Assembly (NCBI GenBank): GCA_026874595.1
Contig: CM049314.1
Location: 65,942,800 to 66,006,799, forward strand
Length of the DNA stretch: 64,000 nucleotides
Direction of reading: 5' to 3'
From: Sipunculus nudus
Taxonomy: Eukaryota; Annelida; Sipuncula; Golfingiida; Sipunculidae
The stretch's first letter is position 1; each line of letters opens with the position of its first letter. Under the pieces are notes generated by a model, which was not told the origin of the DNA, did not search any database, and was given only the letters and a program-made list of their open reading frames with translations. Below are positions 36,462 through 51,100 of this stretch, in pieces. The translations under genes and the position numbers were made by a program.

Positions 36462-36875
36462 TTTATTATCTCCGCCAAGCCATGCGGCGGGGGTTATGTT
36501 TTTGGCAGCGTATGTTTGTCTGTTTATCTGTCTGTCTGTTAGCACGATAACACAGAAATTCCTCAACGGAGTTTGTTGAAATATTTAGGATGGCTCGGCA
36601 ATGATACAAGAAAAAGTCAGTGGCGGATTCAGGATTTAGGAAAGGGGAAGCGCGGGGGGTGGTCCAACCCAGGAGGACAAATGAAAACCCTAAAAAAATT
36701 CCTCAGGTCTGAGTAAGGGGAGGGGGTCCAGGCGGCAAAATTTTGTCTTAAGCCCTTAAAAAACGTTGTTTCTGATGAAAAAAAAGGGGGGTCCGGACCC
36801 CCTGGACCCCCCCCCCCCCCCCCCGGATCCGCTTCTGAAAGTTGATTAATTTGGGGTGATCCATGAGTAAATAAC
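36462..36875 (+). repeat. Interspersed repeat copy, interrupted by a MITE
   Basis: CCAAGCCATGCGGCGGGGG, TTTGTCTGTTTATCTGTCTG and GGATGGCTCGGCAATGATAC match the order in the copies at 2551 and 39081. The sequence is split at 36617/36838 by the nested element and resumes with TGATTAATTTGGGGTGATCC. Confidence 0.8.
36618..36837. mobile_element. 220-bp MITE with target duplication
   Basis: Terminal inverted repeats CAGTGGCGGATTCAGG and (inverted right end) CAGAAGCGGATCCGGG flank 220 bp. AAAGT is present on both sides (36613-36617 and 36838-36842), consistent with a 5-bp target duplication. A C-run near 36808-36824 lies inside. No coding capacity. Confidence 0.82.
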
Positions 36876-36879
36876 CCCG

Positions 36880-39080
36880 AAATGCACTCTAGTGCTTCAT
36901 GGTGGGGGGGGGGGGGGTCTATTGCATATTTGTTTACACAGGAACATAGCAGTTGACCGTGTAGCCATATTTGGAGTGCGAGTCGTGACGTCATAGAGGA
37001 CGATGACGTCACACCACGTGTACGTGCCGTTTCCCTGAAAGATTTCAGTAAATAAACTTTTAGCGTGGGGACTAAGATTGTTGTTCGTTGTTTTTATAGT
37101 CCTGGGTCCTATTGTAATAAGAAAGTAAATGACTTAAGCTCCCCCTAACCCCGACGAGAGAGGGGACCAAATACCCGATTTGAGCAAGCCCGAGGAATAT
37201 GTTTGTTGGCGTACGCTGTTTACCGTAGACTTGGAATTCCCCCTTTTCAATGTCGCCTGTTTTTGAACAAGTGACACCTTTCAAACGCACGTATCTTATT
37301 ATTTTCTTGCTGAGTACACACAGTTATTAAAAAATACAGATGCAAAAAAACGCAGCTTTTGAAAATGTTCGTGACATTTGATAGAGGCTCATAGAGCCTG
37401 GCATAAAATATTCTATATAGCCCATACATAAAAATAAGTGAACGGACATATCATATTTTAAGTAAAACTACTTAAATTGTTACATGACGTGGTCACATTA
37501 TTTTCCAATGTCCTGACAACTGGTAGTTGTGGGTTTCAAGTTCTACCTTTAAAATCTTAAGGGGGAACTTGACACTTTACTGGCGCCCCCTATTGATGAC
37601 ACTGCAAATTAAAAATATCTGGTGGAATTATATTGTCATGAGGCTACATATTTTGCCGTTTGTGACTTTTGTTGTCATGAAAACGTCATCGCTTCAGGGC
37701 ATCATTTGAGAAAAGTAACTAGGATGAACAAAAATTGTAGGAATGCTCAGCGTAACAGCTTTATTTAATTATATTGTAAATAGTACCAAATTTTCTCTTA
37801 GAAATTATCAATCAAGATATCACCAGAAGAGGCTCAAGTGCAGGAATATACCAACGGTTATCTTGTCAACTGTCAGTTTTGACAGTTTGAAAGTAGATGA
37901 CAAAACAGAGCATAAAAATATCACCATATGATTGTAAGTGACACTGATGGTATAATTCTGAATAGATAATTAGTGTATACCCTTAGTTTTTTTAGTGCTG
38001 ATATTTTTATTTCTTTTTATATGGGCATCTTAAAAGTTGACGCCAGGAGCCATTTATGTGTGGACTTGCTCTCTGTCTCACAACAACCAGCGCCACCTTT
38101 TGGGGATTTTCTAAATTAATAATGTCCAAAATTTTCATATTTTGGCCTTATATTTTAAAATTTAACCCGTTGACCTACACATTTTTGTCTTTAAATAAGA
38201 TTGATATTTTATTCTGCATGTTTATTTAGAATATTATGAAAAAAACATTTGTCAGTTTTCTAATTTATGCAACTTTTGGTTCCCCTTAGTTATAATATCA
38301 TATAAATACCCACCACAAGTGTCCATTTTTGACTTCATATACTGCAAAAATAAGCACATTGACCCCCAAATTTTATTTCATAATTTTACAAAGTATACCT
38401 TTTAAATATCATGTGCAAAATATCAAAGAAATTCCATTGGTAGTTATAAGTGTCATGTTCCCCCTTAAGGATTTGATGTGCATGATATTATTGACAAGCA
38501 AGAATCATTTAAATATATATTTGCTGGTAAGTCTGCATTTCTCATGCCTTTAACTGATAATGCATTTATAGCAAAACAGTATGTCTGTTTTTTCATTACA
38601 AATGGACTTCATCATGTTTTATGAATAAACGGTACACGTACTTTTTCTCCCCTCATGAGTAGTAGCCTTTTCACGTGCAGACGTTGCATGGACTGTCAGA
38701 TGTTCAAAAGTAAAACAAAACATTGTTTCGTTCAGGTTCTCAGTGATTCCCCTGGGCTTCGAGGGCTCATTTTAGTCAGTTTCTTCAGTAGTAACGTGTC
38801 AGATTCCTTTATTACGGAATGTGGAATGCTTGTTGAGCGATTTCATATGAACCTGCACGGCGGCTTGCATTTTTTCTATGTGTTGCCCCTGGATACCATC
38901 CGAAAACATGTAAAAAAACGCTACATGTAGCGATCGTTTTGCCGGATATCTATTCCGGCGGAATTTCAGCATCCCGGATCAGAGCATGAGAATTTTACCT
39001 TCTTTATTTCTCAATACATGTCCCGATTTTATACGCTTTCCGCATCCCACATTCCTCACATTCGACTTTACCTATTTATT
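36880..39080. other. No supported gene
   Basis: G-run at 36903-36918. Open frames at 37743 and 38655 look like chance. Confidence 0.4.
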
Positions 39081-39377
39081 ACACCCGCTAAGCGGCAGGG
39101 GTTATTATTTTATTTATTAATTTATTTATTTATTTATTTATTTGCGGGCGTAAGTTTGTTTGTTTGTCTGATAGCTTCATTAGTCAAAAAGTTATGGACG
39201 AATTTTGATGAAATCTTCAGGATAGCTCGGCAATGACGAAGGGAAAATTTATTAAATTCTGATACGTATAACATACTTGATCCAGGAATATTGTAAAGGA
39301 AATTGCTGCTTTTCTGACAGTTCCATATGGGGGAAATGAGTTTCTTCGGCGGAGGTCTGTGCTCTCTGAGGGCTATC
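39081..39377 (+). repeat. Interspersed repeat, GATTTTGATGAAATCTT family
   Basis: ACACCCGCTAAGCGGCAGGG at the start, (TTTA)n, TTTGTTTGTCTGATAGC, AATTTTGATGAAATCTTCAG, GATAGCTCGGCAATGAC and GGCGGAGGTCTGTGCTCTCT at the end. Third copy of the family in this window. Confidence 0.8.
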
Positions 39378-39407
39378 TAGTTTTACTTGTATTGGTGGCA
39401 GAGATAT

Positions 39408-40373
<966 letters not shown>

Positions 40374-40394
40374 TTCTGTCTTGTTTTATTTTAG

Positions 40395-40884
40395 ATTATT
40401 ACAGGAGTGGCGCCATCTTCAGGTGTCGGAATACGACAGGAAGAAACGAAATTGGAAAGGAACGTCACGTCCGGCCGGGGGATACAGTGGCGCCCTCTGC
40501 CTTGGACGCTCATTTCCCAAAGGCAACTTTTTGCCTCCTTTGCCTAGCGAGCAAACCGTGACCGTGAACAGACCGGCAACCATTTACCATAAAACTCCCA
40601 CAAAAAGCCCAGCTTTGCAAAAGTTCCTACGCTCACTACGTGCGGACGCGGATCAGGATGAAAACACTGAAGCAAAACAACCTGCACAAAAACAATTACC
40701 GACCTTGGAAATTCCGGAAGTGGAGAAGGACGATGGGAAGGATGATGAAGCGCCACCTGTCGATAAATCTGTAGAACAAAATGATGAGACAAAAAGAGAA
40801 ATTAACTCAGCCTCTTTACAGCTTACGGTGACTGTCCCCTCCTCGCAAGAAGGAAGCAAAACAACCAGTGCTTCAATGTCATAA
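40395..40884 (+). CDS. Probable terminal coding exon of an unidentified gene
   Basis: Open frame of about 160 codons ending TAA at 40884, preceded by pyrimidine-rich sequence and possible acceptors after 40373, 40394 and 40404. From the last, it starts EWRHLQVSEYDRKKRNWKG. A basic N-terminal part (residues 1-50) is followed by an acidic, low-complexity tail rich in Glu, Asp, Lys, Gln and Ser. There are no membrane segments in the part after 40404. Composition is protein-like and G+C is higher than in the flanks. An in-frame ATG at 40336 would add a Phe-rich stretch translated from the pyrimidine tract, so I think it is not the start. The acceptor phase (0 or 2) does not match the phase-1 donor of the start exon at 30145. 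No family recognised. Confidence 0.55.
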
Positions 40885-42975
40885 AACAGAGAAGATGAAA
40901 CATTAATGCGGATAATAACCATTAGTAACGCCGTCTCCCGACAGATGGCGTAGCTACTGGTTCTGACTGATGGCAGGGGGCGTATATTGCCGAAGACTGG
41001 AAATGTTTTATTGAAGGGCAGGGTAACGTAAATAACTGACATAGAATATAACCAATATTTGAATATTTTTAATCTGCTCGAGAAACCGAGAAGTAATTTT
41101 AATGCTTTTCGCCCTTTTTCTGTAAGTAACCTCATGATCTACTCATTTAAAACTCGGAGGATACCAGCACGGACTTCCGACGAACTTCTTTTCTTCCCGA
41201 TTTCGTTTTAGTCATGCCATCTCCATGTCAATCAACATTCCATTCTCACCTTCTCCTGTTTGTGTATAATGTAGACACATAGGCATCACCCCTTCAGCAT
41301 CTAAGCTAATGTTACTAGATATGTAGTCTGAGCCTACAATGATGCCTGCCCCAGGGACCTGGTCAAACATTACTGCGTTCTGTCAGCGTCAAGGTGCATT
41401 ATAAGAAAACATTGTAAACACCTACAACAAATAGACCGGCCTTAATACCGAGGAATGTGTCGGGCTCTCGACCGGGACAAAGAATTCGCTCAATAATGGT
41501 ATAGAATCCTTTGAAGTAAAAATACACATGTGATCAGATAGCCAAGGAGTTTACATAAGTGGCCATGCCCCCCCCCCCTCTCTTATGTAAATCCTGTCTA
41601 CGCCCCGGGTGATCCAAATTACTTCAAACATTTATGGTGGTGCTCTTGGGTGTCTCCCTGGTCCTCAACATTTTTTTTTATCAAAATCTGTTCACAAAGT
41701 TTTCAATAGATAAATGAACAAGGTAATAAATTAGAAAGAAAAATAAAACCTCTTCACCAATTGGTGATATATTAACTGATATTATGATTAAGCCATGGTA
41801 TTAAAGCAGCATTGTTATACAGTGAAGCCTTTGTAATGTGGGTGCCCTTGGGACTAGGCCAAAATGCCCACTTAATAGAGGTGCCCACTTTATGGAGGTC
41901 AAGAGCGCAACACAAATAATAAGAAGGGAAAAAGGACTGTCAAAACTTTCCACTATATAGAGTGGGGGTGCCCGCTAGAAGAAGTTCCATTATATTCATA
42001 AATGTGCGATAACAAGTCTAATGTGCCATGTGGCAACTGATCTATATAATGTTAATGTACTGAGCAACAATCAACAAACTTTTGTAAGGAATGTATGTCA
42101 ATGATAAATGTACTTAATAAATGTGTATGATTGTTTGACATCAGGTGATAAGCGTATGGTGTCTTTGTTTTAGAGTGCATCAAAACGTATTATACAATAA
42201 ATAAATCTCTATTCTATGGAATGCAAGCCTCCGCCATGAGTTTGCAATCACTTATTCGGTGCATATTCCCAGATTCTTTCGTGCATAAGTGACTCTCGAC
42301 CATGAATATCCTTTTATGATATCCCTGAATCCGGATTATGTGCCGGATTCACACCAAAACCTTACCGATTTTTTACTGGCCAATTCAAGTAAGGCCCTGG
42401 AAATTTCATGAGCTTCCCTTAATGATTGCATGCGTTATGTTGTGAACACACACACATACGCACACATTAAAAGACACGCAGATACAGATACAAACATGCA
42501 CACACACTAAAGGGCTCTCTTTTCTCTCTCTCTTTCAATCTCACACGCACATTTCCATCCCACGTCCAATCCCCTAAGACGGTACACACTTTTGACAGGA
42601 TTCCCTGATATTATTGGTTCCCCATTCCCAATAACTGGAATCTAATAAAAATAGTAGTAGTACACTATTTTCAGAAAGTGTGGTATATTCCATTATGTGC
42701 GTGACGCAGGGCAGTGACGCAGGGGGCCATGGTCCCCCCCCCCCCCCCCCGACCACTCCATCCGAATTTAAATGTAATTTTGAGGGGAAACATTTCAGAC
42801 AGTGATCTTAAAGGAAAATTAAAGAATAACAGAAAATATAAAAATATTAAAATATCAGGCATTTTTTCTTCGTTTCAGTACTGTACACTTTCATATGCAG
42901 GTAACAATTTTTTTCTCTTGTTTTCAGTCTTAAAATGGTCAAGGATCCTATATTATATATACATACATATACACA

Positions 42976-43013
<38 letters not shown>

Positions 43014-45023
43014 ACATAATATATATTTATATATATGCGCACTTTCTAGCCACCGGACTTGCTGTACCGCCCCCCTCCGCAGCCCCGATCGAGCCCCACT
43101 ACTCCAACCAGTCCCGCCCCCCCCCCTTTCCACAAATCCGGGATACACCTCTAACACATCCATACACTATGCCATGGGCATACTACAGATTCATGTAATG
43201 GAAGACGCGCATCTATAAAATATTATGAATCTCAACGTTTTTATTTCATTAAACGAGAGAAAACATTAAACAGTCATAGACCATCAGGATTAAAAAATCT
43301 TGTAGAAAGTTCATCCGGAACTACTTTATTTCTACTAAAACAAACATATGCAGGTGATATAAAAAACTTGCCAATTTTGTACAGGTAATCAATTGAGCAG
43401 GAATCAATTTGACAGCTGTATGAATGAAGATATGGCAAAACATACTGCAGGTTAGAAGACAAATTTTCAAAGAACACACCAGGATTGGGTTCAAATACTT
43501 CTGCAATGTAACATTAGCATTTGCATTAAAACGCACAGGTGTTGCTCACTGTTGTCTGACTGTTAGAGTTTCACAAATATCCCGAAAGTTCAGGGAGTTC
43601 TCAATTTCCTCGGTCGAGTCGTTGGATCTCGAAGTCGTGTCATTTGAATTTTTAACATGTTATAAAAATCCGTTCGACACATTTTATCTCAAAATAGGCA
43701 CAGCGTAGTCGCGGGTGTTTCGAACCCTTCGCAATTCAGTTTGTGCGAGTCAGAAAGTGTGAGTTATGCGAGACGATTTTTGGAGGGGTTTGCGACCTAT
43801 GAAAATAAATTGTGACTGACTGCAGACAAAATGAAAATCCGATATGCATGTTGAAAAAGTCGAAATTGTGTAGCTCCATTGTCGAACTTTGCCCTATATT
43901 TCTCTGGGGGTTCGTGTGTAATTCGTGTCCGTATTGCGATCACCAATTCAGTGAAATTCCAAGTGTAAGGTGTCGCTATTTCGCATGTTTTTCGTACAAT
44001 GTTGTATCTCCAACTTGTCGCCAACAGTCGAAGCTCTGTGAGATTCTGGCTTAACTTTGCATTTGGCCAAGAGATTGAAAACATTTGATTTACTTATGCA
44101 AACGATGACGAAGAATTAAAAAGTGCTCCTAAATAACTCCTAAGAAAGGCCATTTGCATATTCCAAGTGATCATGTTAAATCGTATTTCCATTGTATTTG
44201 GTAAATATAAATCTTATTTGCATTTGATAACGTTGAATCGCATATTTCTTTGCATTTATATCTACATTTATTTGAAACATTTGAACATTTTATTTAAAAT
44301 TTGCCAAGCTGCATTTGAACCCAACCCTGGAATGCAAAGAGAGGTACCCATGCCAAGGGTACACCGCGTCATCAATATGAAAATGTATGAAGATAACAAG
44401 TCTACAGAGTACCTACATACGGTTGTCGTAAAAATATCTACATACGGTGTCGTCAATCCTTCAAAGTTTAGTGCGAAAATGTACAAAGCTTATCATTCTA
44501 ACGAGTGTATAATACAATTAATTAAAACCCATTTGATATAAAATTGCACAAAAATACACGTATAATTGTATCCTACTCTATGATAAAGAGGAATCGATAA
44601 AATTGGCGTCCATTATATAGAAGTAACATTAAGAATTCTACAAATCAACTGTTCAAATATCAGTCATGAATAAAAATAATAAAATTTTAAGAACAGGGTG
44701 ATGTTATTTTAAAATCTGATTGCTCAAAGAATCTGTTTATCAGTCACCCTTTCCAATCTCATGGTTTTACAATTCCTTCTGGGTTATGTAAATTTTTTTC
44801 AGATGAAATGATCAATGGTATTTCTCAACAGAATATTCATTTATCTTCCGTTTTCATTACCAAATTCATGTTTTGTATTTATTTTTTACAATATAATCCA
44901 TGTGAGGCATCTTTACCTATATAAAACTGACACTTATTATACTCTTTTAGTTCCATTTCAAGTTCTATATCATGGATTAAGTCAGCAGTTAAACATAACA
45001 GTTCATTTCACATTTCCCTTAAA
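40885..45023. other. Intergenic; no supported gene
   Basis: Holds GTGCCCACTT-type repeats (41830-41970), C-runs at 41568 and 42733, a (TA)n array at 42952-43036, and 43560-43720 with short open frames on both strands. Nothing beyond that could be supported. Confidence 0.4.
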
Positions 45024-45029
45024 TTTATT
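45024..45029 (-). terminator. Candidate polyadenylation signal of the SLC6 gene
   Basis: The minus strand reads AATAAA 26 bases after the stop codon. If used, cleavage would fall near 45000-45015 and the 3' UTR would be very short. A later signal is possible. Confidence 0.45.
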
Positions 45030-45054
45030 GCGGCCTGGCCGACAGTGTCGCCCC

Positions 45055-45087
45055 CTAGTGATCATATCCCATGTTATCGTGTCCATC
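45055..45087 (-). CDS. SLC6 exon 15, terminal exon
   Basis: After a CATTTCAG acceptor the phase-0 reading gives [10 protein letters not shown] and then TAG at 45057-45055. Phase, a good acceptor and the short polar tail support it as the last coding exon, although so short an exon cannot be proved by similarity. A polyadenylation signal follows within 30 bases. Confidence 0.75.
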   Translation of the reverse strand, partial: DGHDNMGYDH

Positions 45088-47352
45088 CTGAAATGAGAAA
45101 GAAACTTGTATGTACGTGCTATAGGCAATAAATGTAACGTCATGTCTACAATTAATGGATAGACTTAAACATTCATTATCGAGAAGATGCGAGAACACAC
45201 GCACCGCAACATTTAAATAAATTTGAGTATCAAGAGTATCCATATTTCAATTTATCTTTGGTGAGAATATGTACATGTAAATTTAAAATTTTAAAAATCT
45301 AATCTAATGCACCAGTTGCCAAACGAACCATTGAACGAACCATTAAAACTGAATAAAGTGGTGCCAAATATTGAAAAAAAAATAAATTCACTGAATGATA
45401 ATTTTCTGGAATGCATGGTTTACTCATTCGTAGACGATTCATTGAAAATTCAGAAATGGCTTCCTCTAAAATTAGTCACTTCTGCCTCTTATTGTTGTAT
45501 TTTACAGAATACTGATTTTAAAAAATAATCATGAATGGTACACGCATTGTGTTTTCGGAGCGGGGGTTGCTCTGATCAGAACATATCAGAAACTTATAAG
45601 TATTCAAGTAAAGGTCACAAAAATCACGTCCCCGTGACAACGTGACAACAGTCACGTGACAACAGTCACTAAGGATTCTTAGTGAAGGATTTCTTCATTA
45701 ATAAAAGTATAAAGTGGAGTTCGAGAGACCATCTATCTAATAAGACTTTCAGTCAATTAGGACCACCCTTGAGTGAACCGAAAGCATTCTCATAAATTAT
45801 AACCTACTTGCCTTTAAGACAAGCTGTGAATTAAGACCAATTTTGCCCACTATACGGGTGGTGGTCTGAACACACAGGTTTCAATGTATACTGAATATTA
45901 GATATAAGTTGGTTACCTTGCCATCGCTTGGCTCCAATACAAAGTCAGGAACGTAGGTTATTAATCTACGGTGCTTGACCAGGGCAGGTCCCCAACTTTC
46001 TGTCGGGGTACTTAGTTTCTTTATACGCTGAAATAATACAATATATATATAATAAAATATTATAGCATGAATATAATATAATATAATATAATGTACAATA
46101 ATATGATATTATTGGATTAATATCCTATTCCTAAACGACTGGATTTAAATTATATGATAATGTCATTTAAAATATGAAATTTACATATTTATATATATAT
46201 ATAAACATTTTAAATAAATCTCTAAAAAAATGTTTTTAACATATGCACTCGTATTGTGGTATATAAATAAAAAATGGCATATAAATATATGAGGTCAAGG
46301 TCATACAATCAGGTCACGGTGAATTAGTTTCTGTTCACCAAATAAACTTACAGTATTAACATACAAAGTAACCTAATGGAGAAAAAAGCGTTAAACCTCC
46401 AAATCAAAGGTCAAGGTCATATGATGAATGTCAAGGTCAAACAGAAGGTCATCACCTCCATAAAGCTTCCCTCCTCCTTGATGATCATAACGAATGCTGT
46501 AACGATGATGCCAGCAACGACCGCCAGGGTCATGACCCAGCCAAGGCCCTCAGCCCAGGCGGGGTATTCGTAATCCCCGTACGTAATGGGCTTATAATCC
46601 ACCCAACTGAACACCAAAATGAACTGCAAAAACAAGAAACCCATTACTGCCGGATGGCAATTGACATTTCTACGGTGTGTTTATAGTAGAAGTGTCGATA
46701 ACAGTATGTGCGTAGTATTTACGGTAAAATGGCGATAACACTGCGTACCATCTGTATATTAGAGTGACCTATTTCCGGGTTCGGCAAAAGTGAGCAGGTA
46801 TTAAATACTGCAGGGCTGCAGAGAATATTAGGCATAAAATGTATGAGTAAAAAGTATTTTGTTTCAAGATGCAGGGAGACTGTTTATGATATTTTATTCC
46901 CATCAGCCATAATTTTTGTGCGATTTGAGGCGACAGAATGTGTCAATGCTGATGGGGTGTGCATGGATCGGCAGGTGGCGACATCTGTGGTGCACTAAAG
47001 TGTACTACAGTAACCGGTCTCTTGTTGAAAAATGAGATAAATAACCCATTTTTTTTTAATTTAAGGTGTTGATCCTGAGTTTGATGAATAACATGGTGCC
47101 AACCCCTCGATAGAAAACTTACCCAGTGCACCCTACATGTGCACCTTTAATGATAATATATATGGCCTGGGAATTCGTCCCTCTAGCCGGTAGTGTATAG
47201 GAAATAGTGGATCTGTCAATACGGGAGTAATATTGCATGTCGTTATAGAAATGAATTTTCAAATGATAGGAGAGAGATTTATACTGCCGAAAATTTAAGT
47301 AGTATTAAAATAGCAGCACAACAACTGCAAAATTAATAGAAATAATCAATAT

Positions 47353-47399
<47 letters not shown>

Positions 47400-47424
47400 T
47401 GATTATAAACATAAAAATTATTTT

Positions 47425-47470
<46 letters not shown>

Positions 47471-48105
47471 TGATAATGATATACCCGTAAACTCATGGCC
47501 TCAATACAATGATACAGTGACATTCATAAAGTTTATATACATAAATAGCGCAAGCAGCTAAAATATCCACTAGAGTACATTGACAATTCCAAAACAAGAA
47601 AACAGATAAACTTTTTTATTTCAAACCCTGCTTACCATATTTTTATAACAAGAATCAAATCGTGTTTGTTGATGCTTTGGGAACACCTGGACATTAAAAA
47701 TGTTATGTAAGAAATGTTACGAAACGGGGCCTAAGACCCTGCATCAGAGTAACAAACTCGTTTATGCCTTGATAGATAATCGTAGTTACCGAAAGGTGGC
47801 ATCTTCGAAAAATAACCTGAGGTAATGCCCCCAACCCCCCTTAGGAGACACTGTGTATAATTTCCGACATTTTGAGACCAAATGCGTAACGACAGTTTAG
47901 TAGTCCAATGCGACCACCGTCTGGTTTGATACAAGGCGGTGATCGCAGTGACAGACAAAAGTAACTCACCAAGACGCCGACAGGTGTCAGGAAGTACCAG
48001 CAGACGCCCCACCAGTACTTGCAGCACGACCACGGGAAGCAGCCGCACCCGGTGCCTCCTAACATGGTACTAATGTCCTTCTCAAAACGTGAAAATCCTA
48101 TATTG

Positions 48106-48150
<45 letters not shown>

Positions 48151-51100
48151 TGATAATAATGAAAATAATAATAATTATAATAATAATTATTATTATTATT
48201 ATAAAAAATAATAATACAAAATAAATAAATAATATCAATAATAAAATAATAATAACAATTATTATAATAATAATAATGATAAATAACGATTACAGTAATT
48301 ATAATAATAATAAAAATACAGAAATAAATAATAATGATAATAATAGTATAATAAAAAAATACAAAAATACCAATACAAATACTACTGCTACTACTACTAA
48401 TAATAATATAATTATAATTATAAAAATGATTGTAAAATATATATTTTAATCTTATGTGGAATATCATAATAATCTTGGATCTCAAATTTGATCACTAGTT
48501 TTGGGTTTCATCGTGTAATATTTTATTTGGATTATTACGGTTCACCGTTCATGTTTTTCACGGTATTTAATTGAGGCTGCTTCTTACAGTATATTTTGCA
48601 TCAGTTTAGTTATGATATGCCCATCGAAATATAGACTCACATTTATTTTTTTTTTTATTATTAGTTTATATCGTATAATATAGCTCGTATGGTATATTTA
48701 GCAAGTTTTTTTGTGTCCTTTAAGGTAACCTTACCTTTTTACTTTTTCAATGTTAGCTTAAATTATCTGCAGAATTTCATTCCGGTTTCGAAATAAATTA
48801 CAGGGATGTAGCACCAGCATCCTCTCATTTTATAATTATGGCGTTAACAAGGCCTGGAAGACTACAGCACCTGCGGCACACGGATATGAAATCATCCTCA
48901 TTGCTGGGTTATACAACAGAGAAACCCCCTAAAGACGAACTGGGTTATGGGCAGATCGCGGCCTTGGGGCACAGCCTTCCCCATTAAGCCTGCAAAGTGC
49001 TTACTCTGGGTTAGGGGCCAGCCTCTCATATCTCTCTGTTTTGAGTCCTGTGCTCTACCCCTATATGACAAAGGCCGGTGTAGAAATTTCTCCTAAGCAT
49101 TTTGGAATACCTTTCAAATTACCAACTACGGATTCGAATTTTCCCCTCAAAATTTGTTTCTTTATGTTTATTTGCTTTGATTTTTTATAACTTCTGATTA
49201 CTGATTTCTGTAATTAGATTGAATCTTTGTACATATTACGTTTTATGTAATGTGTCATGAAAGTTAATGAAGTGTACACAGAGATTAAAATAAGAAATAT
49301 AAACTAATTTGCGGCAACATTATTTTTACAGATTCCAGCTTTCAAATGGGGTATCTCAGCATATGTCTTCATTAATGATTACGGTAAACCTCTGTTGCAT
49401 ATCAGCGCCATCTTATGTTCATTTATTGAAACACACAAGGTTTGAGAAAGGCATAAAAACTGGATAATTCCTTTGTATATTCGTATACATTCGAGTGGAT
49501 CGCCAACGAGACTACATAACGTTTCAATACATTGAACTGAAATATGAATAAAGTTAACAATTAATAGAGTAGACAGACATCTTAAACTTCTAAATCGTTC
49601 AAAGTTTATATCCATTTTGTATCTTTCACGTGTTTTTTTTAATTATATATCGTGAGATTAAGCATGAGAATTTTACCACTTGGTTGAACCAGCGAGGGGG
49701 TAACATGAACTGAACGTTGGTAACATACAATTACGTTCTTATTACCTCCGCTGGTATTCAGGAATCGATTTCAGATTACCGGGGGGTAATTTGAACCGGA
49801 GGGGGGGGGGGGGCTGACGTCTCTACATGGTGTATTGGTTGTAATATAAGGTCCCTTACCGTAGACGTACGCCACAGATATACACTCCAGTAGAGCTATA
49901 AGAAGTACGTTCCAACCGCCGGCGTAAGTGTCCATTAACTGCAGAACGTAAGCTCCGCCCTGGAATAGACCAATCAGAAATTATATTGAAGAAACATAAC
50001 ATTTGCAAATATAAGTGTTTTATCGCTAGTTTTTCATACAAGTGTTTCCCAGTAAAATTACCTCGGCAGACGGACTTATTGAATTAGATATGACCCTTGT
50101 TTCAGTTAATTTCTTCTATGTAACGAACACGTGTCTAGCAGCATAGTATTCTTTCTTGTTTAAACTGTATTCTGATATATTTATTATATCCTCTATTCTT
50201 TGATACTGTATTCTTCTATATGGGTCCTATAAAACGTTACATATGAAACCCAATCAGTATAATGTATATTTGATCATATTTTGTATCCCATTAACCACTT
50301 TAACTGAACCAAGGATCGTATCGAAAAACAGCTAACTAGCCGAATACGCTTTCCTGGTAAAACATGTTCAAATATAACATAAAGTAAGATTTAAAAAAAG
50401 TACTTACATCAGTGCAGAGTTCAAGTCCCAACAGGAAGAAAACTACGCATGTCCCGATCACAACGACGGCCTTGTATTTGCGAGTTTTGGGGAACTGGTC
50501 AAATATGGAAGTAGTGACGGTCTCCACGAGAGCAAACTGAACAAAAATAGAAAAAACATATAGTTTCTATTCCGCAAAACATACTTCGTAGCCCTTGCAG
50601 GTTGATTAAATTTAATATTGAGCCTCAGAGAGGTGATGCTTAGGATAAAGGAAGTGCTATGGCTTTAAAGTCATCTACTCACCTGCCGCAGAAGCATCAG
50701 TGCATTGTGGGGAAAGAACTTCCTTACCCACAACCCCTAACCAGCCAAGTCGTACTCTTGTAAGCAAGATTCCGCGTAGAGTGCAATAGTTTAAGAGTAT
50801 ATGCGAGAAGGAATCATTCTATTTGGGGGCCCATTATTGATGACGTACCTCACTTTCAAACACAAGAGTGATAAACACGAGGAAGAAGAGGCAAGCCCTT
50901 AGGTGAGGGAAATAAGATGTGACAGATATAAGAGAGGGAAACAGTCTATTTTGGGCACATAACTGATGACGTACCTTCCTGTCCAATTCGAAGGTGATCA
51001 ACATGAGGAAGAAGAGACAATCCCACAAGAAAGGGACATGAGATTAATGGGAGAGGGAACCAGTCTATTTTTGGGGCCCATTACTAAGGACGTACCTCAC

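Noticed and set aside
38655-38930. 91-codon plus-strand frame with several cysteines (CRRCMDC)
   Set aside because: No consistent zinc-binding pattern, no splice sites, no neighbouring exons.
43540-43720. Short open frames on both strands (for example minus-strand SNDSTEEIENSLNFRDICET)
   Set aside because: The minus-strand frame looks exon-like but lacks an acceptor and the rest of a gene; both strands being open makes it unreliable.
47841-48485. Minus-strand 214-codon frame, the longest in the window
   Set aside because: Most of it is translated (TAA)n-type repeat (poly-Ile/Tyr). Only the part at 48097-47970 is real, as SLC6 exon 12.
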